From the NCBI GenBank assembly GCA_036493895.1, contig DASXOZ010000079.1, forward strand, positions 1 to 64,000: 64,000 nt of DNA. Direction: 5' to 3'. The translations under genes and the position numbers were made by a program. Origin of the DNA: Candidatus Binatia bacterium. Lineage in GTDB: Bacteria > Desulfobacterota > Binatia > UBA1149 > CAITLU01. The notes beneath the pieces were generated by a model, which ran no database searches, had not been told where the DNA came from, and saw only the letters and a list, made by a program, of their open reading frames with translations. The first letter of the stretch is position 1, and the number at the start of each line of letters is the position of its first letter. Below, one piece after another: positions 7,574 to 15,917 of this stretch.

Positions 7574-8572
7574 ATGCGGGCGGCGGTTTCAGCAATTTTT
7601 GCAGCGGTCTTTTTCGGCTTGTGCGGGGCCGCCGGCACGGCGGGAGCCGCTGCCCGCACCTGTGAAGTCGACCTCGCGCTGGCAGACAAGGTCACCCTCG
7701 GCTCCATCCAGATGACGATCGACTACTCGATCGCCACCGGCTCCTGGCTTCCCAAGGCCGGCGGCGGAATCGCCTGCTACGACGCCGCACCGAATACGCT
7801 GGCGCCCTTCGTCGACGACCCCGTCACGCGCAGCGTCGCCGCGAGTTTCATCAGCCTGACCGGAATCCCGGGCCCGGGTCCGCTTGCCCAGTGCTTCTTC
7901 GTCGACACCAGCGCGGGAGACACGCTGGTTCCGTCCGACTTCGTCGTCTACATCAGCGACGCGACGCGCGAAGACGGCCGCTCGGTGACTCCTCCCCGCA
8001 TCGTCGTCAGCCTGCCCGACTGCGGCCCGACCGCGACGACGACGACCACCACCACGACGATCACCGTGACGACGACCACCTTGACGGTCACGACTACGAC
8101 GGTGAAGCCGACGACGACGACCACGCTGGCGGCGCCGACGACCACGCTTCCGGGCGCGACCACGACCACGTCGATGTCGACCAGCACGACCAGCACAGCC
8201 GAGCCGACCACGACGAGCGACGAGCCGACGACCACGACCGAAGCACCGACGACGACCACGACGATCCCGTTCTGCGGCGACGGCTTCGTCGAAGGCACCG
8301 AGCAGTGCGACGACGGCAACACGATCGACGGCGACGGCTGCAGCAGCGACTGCACCACGCTCGTGATCTGCGGCGACGCCAACGACAACGACAGGGTCTC
8401 CTCGGGCGACGCGCTGACAGTCCTGCGCGCCGCCACAGGCCAGCCAATCTCCTGCCCACTCTGGCGCTGCGACGCCGACGGCGACCAGCACGTCCGCGCA
8501 AGCGACTCCCTGCGAGTCCTCAAACGCGCCGTAGGCCAAAGCGTAAAAATGGAATGCCCGCAGCAGCCCTAA
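7574..8572 (+). CDS. Secreted protein with Thr-rich linker, DUF4215 and dockerin-like repeats
   Basis: This 332-residue exported protein has four parts. Residues 1-30 are a signal peptide (AVSAIFAAVFFGLCGAAG, then a GAAA cleavage region). Residues 31-150 form a cohesin-like beta domain starting CEVDLALADKVTLGSIQM. Residues 153-231 are a threonine-dominated linker with TTTT runs. The tail has a DUF4215 cysteine motif (CGDGFVEGTEQCDDGNTI) and two dockerin/EF-hand-like loops, DANDNDRVSSGDALTVLR and DADGDQHVRASDSLRVLK. The DxDxDG pattern suggests calcium binding. The Thr linker looks glycosylatable and surface exposed. The start is the ATG at 7574; a GTG at 7571 is equally possible. The function is unknown. 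Confidence 0.8.
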   Translation: MRAAVSAIFAAVFFGLCGAAGTAGAAARTCEVDLALADKVTLGSIQMTIDYSIATGSWLPKAGGGIACYDAAPNTLAPFVDDPVTRSVAASFISLTGIPGPGPLAQCFFVDTSAGDTLVPSDFVVYISDATREDGRSVTPPRIVVSLPDCGPTATTTTTTTTITVTTTTLTVTTTTVKPTTTTTLAAPTTTLPGATTTTSMSTSTTSTAEPTTTSDEPTTTTEAPTTTTTIPFCGDGFVEGTEQCDDGNTIDGDGCSSDCTTLVICGDANDNDRVSSGDALTVLRAATGQPISCPLWRCDADGDQHVRASDSLRVLKRAVGQSVKMECPQQP

Positions 8573-8615
8573 GCTGCAGCGCCCGCGACTCAACTCAAAC
8601 TAAATCAACATCCGC

Positions 8616-8639
8616 GTGAGCGAGCGAAGCGACGCTCAC
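8616..8639. repeat. Hairpin GTGAGCG/CGCTCAC
   Basis: A perfect 7-bp inverted repeat (8616-8622 with 8633-8639) lies 44 nt past the stop of the dockerin-like gene, in the gap between two convergent genes. There is no T run. It is probably part of the same 3' structured region as 8691-8785. Confidence 0.4.
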
Positions 8640-8690
8640 CGCCGATGGCCCAACTCTCGAAGCGCGTATCTGCGAGCCGGGCGCCGAGAA

Positions 8691-8785
8691 GGGGCCAGAT
8701 GCAAGGCGGCGACGCGTGAGTGAGCGGAAGCGTACTTCCTGTACGCTGTAGCGAACGAAGCGGAGCCAACGCAGCAGATGGCCCC
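8691..8785. repeat. Structured intergenic element between convergent genes
   Basis: The outer ends GGGGCC (8691-8696) and GGCCCC (8780-8785) are complementary, each next to an AGAT tetranucleotide. In the centre, AGCGTAC (8729-8735) and GTACGCT (8741-8747) make a perfect 7-bp hairpin with loop TTCCT. The element ends exactly at the fur stop and occupies the space between converging transcripts. The architecture resembles mobile or REP-like intergenic elements, and it may act as a two-way terminator. Only one copy is visible here. Confidence 0.45.
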
Positions 8786-9256
8786 TTATCGGCGTCCGGC
8801 CCCACTCTCAGCCACAGTCTTGATCTCGGCGCGGCAAGCGGAGCAGAGACCGTAGAGCTCCATCTTGTGGCTGGTCAGCAGAAATCCCTGCTGCTCGGCG
8901 ACGCTGCGCTGCAGCGCCTCGATGCGCTCATCCTCGAATTCCGTGATCCGTCCGCACCGAGTGCAGATGCAATGGTCGTGGTGGCCCGCGACATTCTCGT
9001 AAAGCGCTTCGCCGTCACCGAAGTGGCGCTCGGAAACCAGCCCCGCCTCGACGAGCAGCTTCATCGTGCGGTAAACGGTCGAGAAACCGATCCCGGGAAC
9101 CGATTCCTTGACTTGGCGATAGATCTGGTCGGCGCTGAGGTGGCCCTTGTGATGGAAGAACCAGTGCGCGATCTCGTCGCGCTGGCGCGTCGACTTCAGC
9201 CCGTGCTCGCGAATGAAGTCGCGGAACTTCTCGGCCTTTTCGTTGATCGGGGCCAC
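8786..9256 (-). CDS. fur: Fur family metal-responsive transcriptional repressor
   Basis: This 156-residue regulator has a winged helix (residues 12-85: GLKSTRQRDEIAHWF, STVYRTMKLLVEAGLV) followed by the dimerisation and metal domain. The regulatory metal ligands include HHDHCICTRCG, and the structural zinc site pairs that CxxC with the later CSAC. Fur represses iron-uptake genes when bound to Fe(II); a PerR or Zur specificity cannot be excluded from sequence. The start codon is GTG at 9256. It is the last gene of a leftward set (phaR-like, hypothetical, fur), 13 nt after the preceding stop. Confidence 0.85.
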   Translation of the reverse strand: MAPINEKAEKFRDFIREHGLKSTRQRDEIAHWFFHHKGHLSADQIYRQVKESVPGIGFSTVYRTMKLLVEAGLVSERHFGDGEALYENVAGHHDHCICTRCGRITEFEDERIEALQRSVAEQQGFLLTSHKMELYGLCSACRAEIKTVAESGAGRR

Positions 9257-9269
9257 GGCGAGGGCCCCG

Positions 9270-9626
9270 TCAGGCGCGTCCGGCCGCCGGTACCTCGTCC
9301 GAAGGCGGATCGTCGCGAACGAGCGCGCTCCCTCCGATCGTGCGTCGCAGCTCCGGCTCGATGAACACGGCGTCGAGGTCGCGGGAGGACAGCACGCTGC
9401 AGAGGACTTCGATGCGGTCGGCCGGAGTCGCGTTGCGGTCGAGGAGCAGCACCTCGCGGTCGTCGAGGCGGCAGACCCCGCTGCGGACCGAGTAGCCGAC
9501 TTCCCTCAGCAGCCTCTCCTCGCGGACTTCGAGGCCGCTGGCAGCAGCGATCTCCTTGAGGCGCTCGAGCAGAGGGCTCGGTTCCTCGACCTGGCGAGCG
9601 GTGGATTTGCGCGAACGCCTGGCCAT
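9270..9626 (-). CDS. Conserved-looking hypothetical protein, 118 aa
   Basis: I do not recognise this family. The N-terminus is basic (ARRSRKSTAR), then comes an amphipathic helical part (SPLLERLKEIAAASGLEV) and an alpha/beta core with REVGYSVRSGVCRLDDREVLLLDR and ADRIEVLCSVLSSRDLDAVFIEPELR. There is no signal peptide and no membrane segment. It sits between a PhaR-like regulator gene and fur in the same direction, with 13 nt to fur and 74 nt from phaR, so co-transcription is likely. A link to metal or storage-granule regulation is only a contextual guess. Confidence 0.6.
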   Translation of the reverse strand: MARRSRKSTARQVEEPSPLLERLKEIAAASGLEVREERLLREVGYSVRSGVCRLDDREVLLLDRNATPADRIEVLCSVLSSRDLDAVFIEPELRRTIGGSALVRDDPPSDEVPAAGRA

Positions 9627-9700
9627 TGGTCTGTCGGTTCTACCGACGCAGCCAGTTCAGCGCAAGATTGGCGCCGCAGTGCGTGCAGCGGCTCAGAGAA

Positions 9701-10384
9701 TCAGCCGCGACGGCCGCCGCCGCGAGCGCGCGGCTCCTCGGGGATGTCGTCGTGCTCGTCGGGTGTCGGGGCGGGGCCACCCTCGACCTCTCGCTCCTCA
9801 TCGCCCTCGGGCTGCTGCTGCTCTTCGCGCAGCCGCGTCAGCATCTGCTCGATGCTGTGGATGCTCTTTTCGAGCCTCTCGAGCTCGCGCTGGAGAGCCG
9901 GGGAAAGACGGATGCGATCGACCTGCTTTCGCGCGAGATCGCGCATCTCTTCGATGCGGCGCTGGGGAAGACCGAGCAACTCGTCGAAGAAGGTGCGGCT
10001 TTCGTCGAGGGCTTCGCGCGTGGCGCGGCCGCTCTCCTCGACGACTTCGCGCACGCGCCCGCTGGCGCGGCCGGTCAGGTCGCCGATCTGGTCGATGGCA
10101 CGCTTGGCCGAATCGCTGATGTCCTGGACGGCCGCCTCGCCCGAATGAATCAGCTTTCGCAGGAAAGGCACCGAGACGAGGTTCGTCTTGCGCTTCTCCT
10201 CCTCGAGGATGATCTGGGCGAAGGTGACGGCGGTAAGGTCGTCTTGGGACTCGTTGTCGATGACCCGGACCTCTTCGTTCTCCCGGATCAGCTTCGCGAT
10301 ATCGTCCAGCGTGACGTAACGCGACTGGTCCGTGTCGTAGAGTTTCCGGTTCGTGTAGCGCTTGATAACCCGTTCCGAGCCCAT
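9701..10384 (-). CDS. phaR: PHA synthesis regulator-type DNA-binding protein
   Basis: This 227-residue protein has an N-terminal PHB/PHA accumulation-regulator domain. The diagnostic stretch RYTNRKLYDTDQSRYVTL begins near residue 8 and is followed by IAKLIRENEEVRVIDNESQDDLT. Residues 75-180 are long amphipathic helices, and the C-terminus is acidic and low in complexity. PhaR proteins bind DNA and PHA granules and repress phasin genes. No phaC, phaP or phaZ lies in this window, so the target is unknown. The ATG at 10384 has GAGGAG about 7 nt upstream. It is divergent from the nitrilase gene. Confidence 0.82.
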   Translation of the reverse strand: MGSERVIKRYTNRKLYDTDQSRYVTLDDIAKLIRENEEVRVIDNESQDDLTAVTFAQIILEEEKRKTNLVSVPFLRKLIHSGEAAVQDISDSAKRAIDQIGDLTGRASGRVREVVEESGRATREALDESRTFFDELLGLPQRRIEEMRDLARKQVDRIRLSPALQRELERLEKSIHSIEQMLTRLREEQQQPEGDEEREVEGGPAPTPDEHDDIPEEPRARGGGRRG

Positions 10385-10494
10385 GCCGTTCTCCTCGATG
10401 ACTCGCTGCGGTATCAAAGGGGGGCGACGCTCGCAAATTGCCGCACCGTGACAAAAAGGGTGGGCAGCGCCACACTCGTCCCCTTGACCGACCG

Positions 10495-10507
10495 ACCGTT
10501 CGACGGT
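10495..10507. promoter_or_regulatory. Palindrome ACCGT-N3-ACGGT, possible operator
   Basis: A perfect interrupted palindrome sits in the 241-nt divergent intergenic region between the phaR-like gene and the nitrilase gene. It is embedded in CCGACCGTTCGACGGTTCGG, whose two halves are similar to each other beyond the core. Such sites are often operators for TetR-type or auto-regulating proteins. No regulator other than the PhaR-like one is adjacent. Confidence 0.35.
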
Positions 10508-10625
10508 TCGGGGCGTATCGTCATTCGCCGCAGGCGGGTTCCGCAACCCAGTTTCCACTGGGGGGCCGGGCCGCCGTCCGGATTGACCGTCGCCGCCGAG
10601 GCACGTAGCGTCCGCGCCCGAAGCC

Positions 10626-11444
10626 ATGCAGACCTTCGTCGCCGCCGCCGTGCAGATCCAATCGGGCCCGGACAAGGCGGCAAATGTCGCGCAAGCGGGG
10701 GCGAGGATCACCGAAGCCGCCCGTCAGGGGGCGCAACTGGTTGCCCTGCCGGAGGTATTTGCCTGGCGCGGACCTCACGCCCGCGAACGTCTGGAGGCCG
10801 AACCGGTGCCCGGTCCGACCACCGACGCGATGGCCGCGCTGGCCCGTCGCCTCCAAATCCACCTCGTAGCCGGGTCCCTCCTGGAGACCCGACCGGGGGG
10901 GTCCGACCAGTTGCCCTTCAATACGACGACGCTGTTCGGCCCCGACGGCAGCCTGCTGGCGCTGTACCGCAAGATCCATCTGTTCGATGTGGACCTTCCC
11001 GGCCGGGTGACGGTGCGCGAATCGGCGCTGAGGACTCCCGGCTCCGAGGTCGTCAGTGTGAAAACTGCACTTGGCCGCATCGGCCTCGCGGTGTGCTACG
11101 ACCTTCGCTTCCCGGAGTTGTTCCGGCGCCTGGCCGATGCCGGCACCGAAATCATCGTGATTCCGTCCGCCTTCACCAGGCCCACCGGCCAGGCCCACTG
11201 GGAGCCGCTGCTGCGAGCCCGGGCAATCGAAAACCAGGCGTTCGTGATTGCGCCGAACCAGTACGGTGCCGGTGCCCTCGGGTTCCACGATTACGGCAAC
11301 TCCCTCGTGATCGATCCGTGGGGCGCCGTGCTCGGACGCGGTCCCGACGACGAGGCCGCCGTCATCCGCGCAACTCTCGACGGTGAGCTTCTCGAGCGCG
11401 TGCGCCGCGAGCTCCCGAGCCTGATGCACCGGCGGCTGGCATGA
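10626..11444 (+). CDS. Carbon-nitrogen hydrolase (nitrilase superfamily, Nit1-like)
   Basis: This 272-residue amidase-type enzyme has the Glu-Lys-Cys triad of the superfamily in LPEVF (near residue 44), YRKIHLFDVD (near residue 117) and VCYDLRFPELFR (near residue 155). The KIHLFDVD and YDLRFPELFR signatures are typical of Nit1/NIT2-like enzymes that repair deaminated glutathione or act as omega-amidases. It is the first gene of a run in which moeA overlaps its stop by ATGA, although no functional tie between the two is known to me. The substrate is inferred only at family level. Confidence 0.85.
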   Translation: MQTFVAAAVQIQSGPDKAANVAQAGARITEAARQGAQLVALPEVFAWRGPHARERLEAEPVPGPTTDAMAALARRLQIHLVAGSLLETRPGGSDQLPFNTTTLFGPDGSLLALYRKIHLFDVDLPGRVTVRESALRTPGSEVVSVKTALGRIGLAVCYDLRFPELFRRLADAGTEIIVIPSAFTRPTGQAHWEPLLRARAIENQAFVIAPNQYGAGALGFHDYGNSLVIDPWGAVLGRGPDDEAAVIRATLDGELLERVRRELPSLMHRRLA

Positions 11445-12682
11445 AACCATTTCTCAAGCTGAGATCGACCGAGGAAGCGCTCGCGGAGCTCGCCACCACG
11501 GCGCCGCTTGCGCACGAGCGCACTGCGGTGCGCACGGCACTGGGCCGCGTGCTGGCCGAGCCGGTGACCGCGCGCGAGGACATCCCGCACTTTTTCCGCT
11601 CGAACATGGACGGATTCGCCGTGCACGCCGCCGATACGTTCGAAGCGAGCGAGCAGCGTTCGGTGTCGCTGCGTATCGCCGGCGAGGTCTTCATGGGCGA
11701 GGAGGCGCGGCGTCCGCTCGGCGCATCCGAAGCGATCCGCGTCTCGACCGGCGCGATGATGCCGCCGGGCGCCGATGCCGTCGTGATCGTCGAGCACACC
11801 GAAGAGCAAGGCGGCAGCGTGCTCGTGCGTCACTCCGTGGTGCCAGGGCAGAACACGATCGCGATCGCCGAGGATCTTCGCCAAGGCGAGGTCGTGCTCG
11901 AGGCCGGCCACCGCCTTCGCGGCAGCGACATCGGCGCGGTGACCGGGGTCGGACGCAGCGAGATCTGCGTTCACGCAGTTCCGCGCGTCGGCATCGCCGC
12001 CACCGGCGACGAGATCGTCGAGCCGGAAGACGAGCTTGCGCCGGGGCGTGTGCGCAACGTCAACCAGTACCTGCTCGGGTCGATGGCGCGCTCGCTCGGT
12101 GCTCGCGTCGTGGACTACGGGGTCGTGCGCGACGACGAACAAGCGCTCGGCCGGCTGTTCGCCGGCGCCGTCGCCGAATGCGACGTGCTGCTGCTGTCGG
12201 GCGGCAGCTCCAAGGGCAGCAAGGACCTGGTGATGTCGTCGCTGCTCGCCGTGCCGGGTGCCCGCGTGCGTTTCCACGGAATCGCGATCGCGCCCGGCAA
12301 GCCGACGATGTTCGCCGAGGCGGGCAATCTGTCGATCCTCGGTGTGCCGGGCAATCCTTCGGCGGCCGCCGTCGTGTTTTTGTTGTTCGCCAGTGTGCTG
12401 ATCCGCCTTCGCGAGGGCGAGAGCCTGCCGCGTATTCTCGCGACGCGGCCTCGCGTACGTGCGCGGCTCGCAGAATCGCTGTCGTCGACGCCGGGTCGCG
12501 AAGACTGGATTCGCGTGCGACTCGTCAGCGACGGGGACGACGCCCTGGCACGCGCGGTTCCCCTGCGCGGCAAATCCGTGACGATCTCGACGATCGCAAG
12601 GGCCGACGGGTTGCTGCGAATTCCGCGTTCGAGCGAAGGACTCGCGGCCGGCAGCGAAGTCGACGTGTTGCTGCTGCAATGA
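11441..12682 (+). CDS. moeA: Molybdopterin molybdenumtransferase MoeA
   Basis: This 413-residue enzyme inserts molybdate into adenylylated molybdopterin. It shows the MoeA landmarks NMDGFAV (near residue 58), the beta-barrel insertion, GIAATGDEIV, the MoCF-fold motif LSGGSSKGSKD (usually GGVSxGxxD) and LGVPGNPSAA. The C-terminal domain IV runs from about residue 335. The ATG overlaps the nitrilase stop by ATGA. A second MoeA-like gene follows at once, also by ATGA overlap, so two paralogues are made from one transcript. Confidence 0.92.
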   Translation: MKPFLKLRSTEEALAELATTAPLAHERTAVRTALGRVLAEPVTAREDIPHFFRSNMDGFAVHAADTFEASEQRSVSLRIAGEVFMGEEARRPLGASEAIRVSTGAMMPPGADAVVIVEHTEEQGGSVLVRHSVVPGQNTIAIAEDLRQGEVVLEAGHRLRGSDIGAVTGVGRSEICVHAVPRVGIAATGDEIVEPEDELAPGRVRNVNQYLLGSMARSLGARVVDYGVVRDDEQALGRLFAGAVAECDVLLLSGGSSKGSKDLVMSSLLAVPGARVRFHGIAIAPGKPTMFAEAGNLSILGVPGNPSAAAVVFLLFASVLIRLREGESLPRILATRPRVRARLAESLSSTPGREDWIRVRLVSDGDDALARAVPLRGKSVTISTIARADGLLRIPRSSEGLAAGSEVDVLLLQ

Positions 12683-14232
12683 ACCGCCCGGCCAGTTTCC
12701 TCCAGCGCCGGCCCCTGGACGCCGCGCGCCGCGCACTGCTGGACGGCGTTCGCGCCGTCGGCGCCGAGCGTGTCGACGTGGGCGATGCCTGCGACCGCGT
12801 CAGTGCCGAAGAGGTGCGCGCTGCTCGTCCGTCCCCGCACTATCGCGCATCGGCAATGGACGGCATTGCCGTTCGGTCGCGCGACACGTGGAACGCGGCC
12901 GACGGCCCCGTCGTGCTCACGGCCCGGGATGCATCGTTGCCGGCTCCGCAGGATGAGGAGCCGGCCTGCGTTCCGGTCGACACCGGATCGGCGCTTCCCG
13001 AGTGGACCGACGCGGTGATCCGCATCGAGGATGTCACTGCGGACGGCGCCGGATTTCGCATCAAGGCGGTCGTACCGCCCGGCCGTGACGTGCGCCGCAT
13101 CGGAGAAGACATCGAGCAGGCAACGGTGCTGCTGCCTGAAGGCGCGCGCATTCGACCGTGGGACATCGGCGCGCTGCTGGCGACCGGGACGCGCACGATC
13201 GACGTTCGACGCCGTCCGCGCATCGCGATTCTCGCGACGGGAAGCGAAGTCGTCGAACCGGGCGCCCCGGCCGGTCCGGGCCAGGTTATCGATTCGAATT
13301 CACGGCTGATCGCCGCGCTCGTCGGCCAGTGGGGAGGCTCACCGCACCGGCTCGGCATCGTCGCCGACGACGAGAACCGCCTTCGCGCGGCGCTCGCGGA
13401 TGCCGCCGCCCGATTCGACGCCGTCTGCGTGATTGCCGGCAGCTCGGCCGGCCGCAAGGATTTCACGATCGCCGTGCTCGCCTCCCTCGGCGAAGTCTTC
13501 GTGCACGGCGTCGACATCGCTCCGGGCAGGCCGGTCGCGCTCGCGCGCATCGGCGCGTGCGGCGACGACGCGGCGGTTACGCCGGTGATTGCCGTGCCGG
13601 GGTACCCGGTTTCGGCCATCGTGGTCTGCAACGAGCTGCTGAGACCGCTGGTTGCGGCGCTGCTCGGCAGCACGGCGGCTGTCGCTCCGTCGCTTCGTGC
13701 CAGGCTCGCGCGCAAGATTCCGTCGCGGCTCGGCATGGAAGAGTTCCGTCGCGTCTGCCTTGCGCGGCAGGACGACGCATCCTACGTGGTCGCGCCTCTT
13801 GCGGCCGGCGCGGGATCGATCGCCACCGTCAGCGGGGCCCACGGATGGCTTCGCATCGACGCTGCTGCCGAAGGCCTCGATGACGGGATCGAAGTCGACG
13901 TCGAGCTTCTCGTCTCTCGCGAAGACGTCGACGCGGCGTTCGTGCTCGCCGGCGAGGCCTGCGACGAAGGCGCATGCCTGGAGCGCCTGCTTCGCCGGAG
14001 GAACCCGCGTGCGCGCGTGCACTATCTGCGCGCGGGCCCGGCCGATGCGCCGGGTGCGGTAGCGCGCGGCGAAGCCCACGGGGCATTTGTCGACGGTGGC
14101 AGCGCGGCGGCCGCGCCGCTTCGCGAACTCGCCGTCGCCGCAGTCGCGCATCCGATGCTCGTGCTCGCCGGTTCGAGCGGCGAGCGCATGCTCGTACATC
14201 TTGACGATGGGCCGGCCGGAGTCGGCCGTTGA
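12679..14232 (+). CDS. Second MoeA paralogue with extra C-terminal domain
   Basis: This 517-residue protein has a complete MoeA body (AMDGIAV near residue 60, ILATGSEVV, IAGSSAGRKDF, AVPGYPVSAI). After residue 410 about 105 extra residues follow, beginning VLAGEACDEGACLERLLRR. They resemble the first part of the periplasmic-binding-protein-like domain fused to some archaeal and deltaproteobacterial MoeA proteins, but cut to about half length. Tandem MoeAs often support molybdenum versus tungsten insertion or a ligand-sensing variant. The start overlaps the previous stop by ATGA, and the next gene begins at an overlapping TTGA. The role of the tail is uncertain. Confidence 0.8.
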   Translation: MNRPASFLQRRPLDAARRALLDGVRAVGAERVDVGDACDRVSAEEVRAARPSPHYRASAMDGIAVRSRDTWNAADGPVVLTARDASLPAPQDEEPACVPVDTGSALPEWTDAVIRIEDVTADGAGFRIKAVVPPGRDVRRIGEDIEQATVLLPEGARIRPWDIGALLATGTRTIDVRRRPRIAILATGSEVVEPGAPAGPGQVIDSNSRLIAALVGQWGGSPHRLGIVADDENRLRAALADAAARFDAVCVIAGSSAGRKDFTIAVLASLGEVFVHGVDIAPGRPVALARIGACGDDAAVTPVIAVPGYPVSAIVVCNELLRPLVAALLGSTAAVAPSLRARLARKIPSRLGMEEFRRVCLARQDDASYVVAPLAAGAGSIATVSGAHGWLRIDAAAEGLDDGIEVDVELLVSREDVDAAFVLAGEACDEGACLERLLRRRNPRARVHYLRAGPADAPGAVARGEAHGAFVDGGSAAAAPLRELAVAAVAHPMLVLAGSSGERMLVHLDDGPAGVGR

Positions 14233-15917
14233 CCGGCGCGGCGCAGCGGCAAGGCGTTTCCAGCCTTTTCCCCGCGGATTCACGCGATCCGGTAGTTCCG
14301 CTCGCCTGGTGGGTCGTCGCGTTCGTCCTGCATCGAGCCGTAATCGTCGCCCTCGGTTTCGACGGCACCTTTTTCTGGGAAGAGAGCTACCGGCTGCTGG
14401 CGGCCGTCGCGTGGAAGTCCGGCTGGGACATTCCGCTTCGCGAGCTGCAGGCCGATCCGTATGCCGGCGGGAGCCTCGTCTTTGCGGCGCTGACGGCAAT
14501 CGTCACGTCGTTCACCGGGATCACGCTGCTGGCAGTGAAGATCGTTGCGATCGCGTGGAACGCAGCGGGACTGTGGTGCTGGATGCTCGCGCTGCGCCGC
14601 ATTGCCGGGCATGCGGCTGCTCACGCGCTCGGACTTCTGTGGGTCGCGGCACCGCCGGTCTTCGTGGTCTTCAACACGATCGGTCTCGGCTTTCACGGCG
14701 ATACAGTGACGGTGACGGGACTCGAGCTGCTGCTGATGCTGCGCTGGCTCGAAGTACCGTCGACGTCGAGGCTGCTGTTGTGGACGATCGTCGGCGGCCT
14801 CGGCGTGTGGTTCTGCTACACCTCCGCGGTTGCTCTTGCCGTGATGCTGGTTTTCGCCGTCGCAGCCGGTGCTCTCTCTCCGCAATACTGGCCTCTTGCA
14901 ACGGCCGGCTTTGCGATCGGGCTCGCACCGTGGCTCGCCTACCAGGCTTCGCCCGGCGCCGCGCCGGGTGCGTCGCTCGGCATCGTCGGCGAAACCTTCG
15001 CGTCGCCGGCGGCGGCCGGCGCCGGACCCGGATATTTCGCGCGGCTGTGGGACCTGGTGATCCACGGCATGCCGGTCGCGCTGTATTTTCGCGACATCGG
15101 CATTCCCGGTGACGTCAAGCTCGGCCGCGCGTGGCTCGAGTACCCGTGGCTTGCAGTCTACGCGACGGCGTTCGCGATCGTGGTGGCTTCGTCGTGGCGG
15201 ACACTGGCGCGAGGCGCACGTTCCATGAAACTGCTGGCGGCACGCGCCGCCGGGCATGCCGAGCTTGCGGTCGCGTTGATCTTTCCGCTGTTCCTCGTCG
15301 TGCTCGCCGCGAGCAACCAGCAATTCAACGACTACGGAGTCGTGCGCTTCTTCACGTTCCGGCTCGTCGTACCGGCGCTCGCCGGCGCACTGGCGACGAT
15401 CGCGATCGCGGCTGCGCTCGTGTCGCGGCCGATGCGCGCAGTGCTGCTCGGAGCCTGTGTATTGCTCGGCACCATCGGCACCGTGCAAGTCGCGTGGGAT
15501 GGAAACACAAGCCGCGCGGCGCTGGACGAAGATGCACTCGGGATGGGCGCCGAAGTGATGGGACACCTCGTCGTGTTCCGCCATGGCACCGACCCGCTGA
15601 TTCCCACGATCATCGACGCGCTTCCCGAGAACCTTCGCGCACGCGCGTATCGCGGCGTCGGTTTCAGTTACGCGTACATTTTTGCGACCAGACGAAAGGA
15701 CGCCCCGTCTTCGCATCTGACTCTCGCGTTGCTGTCGACCGGCGCGGATCACCTTCGCGATGCAGTCGACGGAGCGCACGCTGCACTCGAAGGCGGCCTT
15801 CCGCAGGTGGCTCCGGTGCCGGAATCCCCGCGACGGGACGAGCTTCGCGCAGCGGTCGACCGCGCGATTGCGGCGCCTGCCGTCGTTCCACCGGAGCTGA
15901 CGCGCTCATCCTTTTGA
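14229..15917 (+). CDS. Polytopic membrane protein, GT-C-like
   Basis: This 562-residue inner-membrane protein has about ten hydrophobic segments between residues 25 and 430 and a soluble C-terminal part. An acidic pair sits after the first membrane segment (FFWEESYRLLAAVAW), where GT-C glycosyltransferases carry catalytic acids. It may therefore be a lipid-linked sugar transferase, but the family is not firmly recognised. The start is TTG at 14229, overlapping the preceding stop, with GGAG 8 nt upstream. The last 12 nt overlap the 3' end of the convergent gene at 15906-18086. Confidence 0.6.
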   Translation: MTGAAQRQGVSSLFPADSRDPVVPLAWWVVAFVLHRAVIVALGFDGTFFWEESYRLLAAVAWKSGWDIPLRELQADPYAGGSLVFAALTAIVTSFTGITLLAVKIVAIAWNAAGLWCWMLALRRIAGHAAAHALGLLWVAAPPVFVVFNTIGLGFHGDTVTVTGLELLLMLRWLEVPSTSRLLLWTIVGGLGVWFCYTSAVALAVMLVFAVAAGALSPQYWPLATAGFAIGLAPWLAYQASPGAAPGASLGIVGETFASPAAAGAGPGYFARLWDLVIHGMPVALYFRDIGIPGDVKLGRAWLEYPWLAVYATAFAIVVASSWRTLARGARSMKLLAARAAGHAELAVALIFPLFLVVLAASNQQFNDYGVVRFFTFRLVVPALAGALATIAIAAALVSRPMRAVLLGACVLLGTIGTVQVAWDGNTSRAALDEDALGMGAEVMGHLVVFRHGTDPLIPTIIDALPENLRARAYRGVGFSYAYIFATRRKDAPSSHLTLALLSTGADHLRDAVDGAHAALEGGLPQVAPVPESPRRDELRAAVDRAIAAPAVVPPELTRSSF

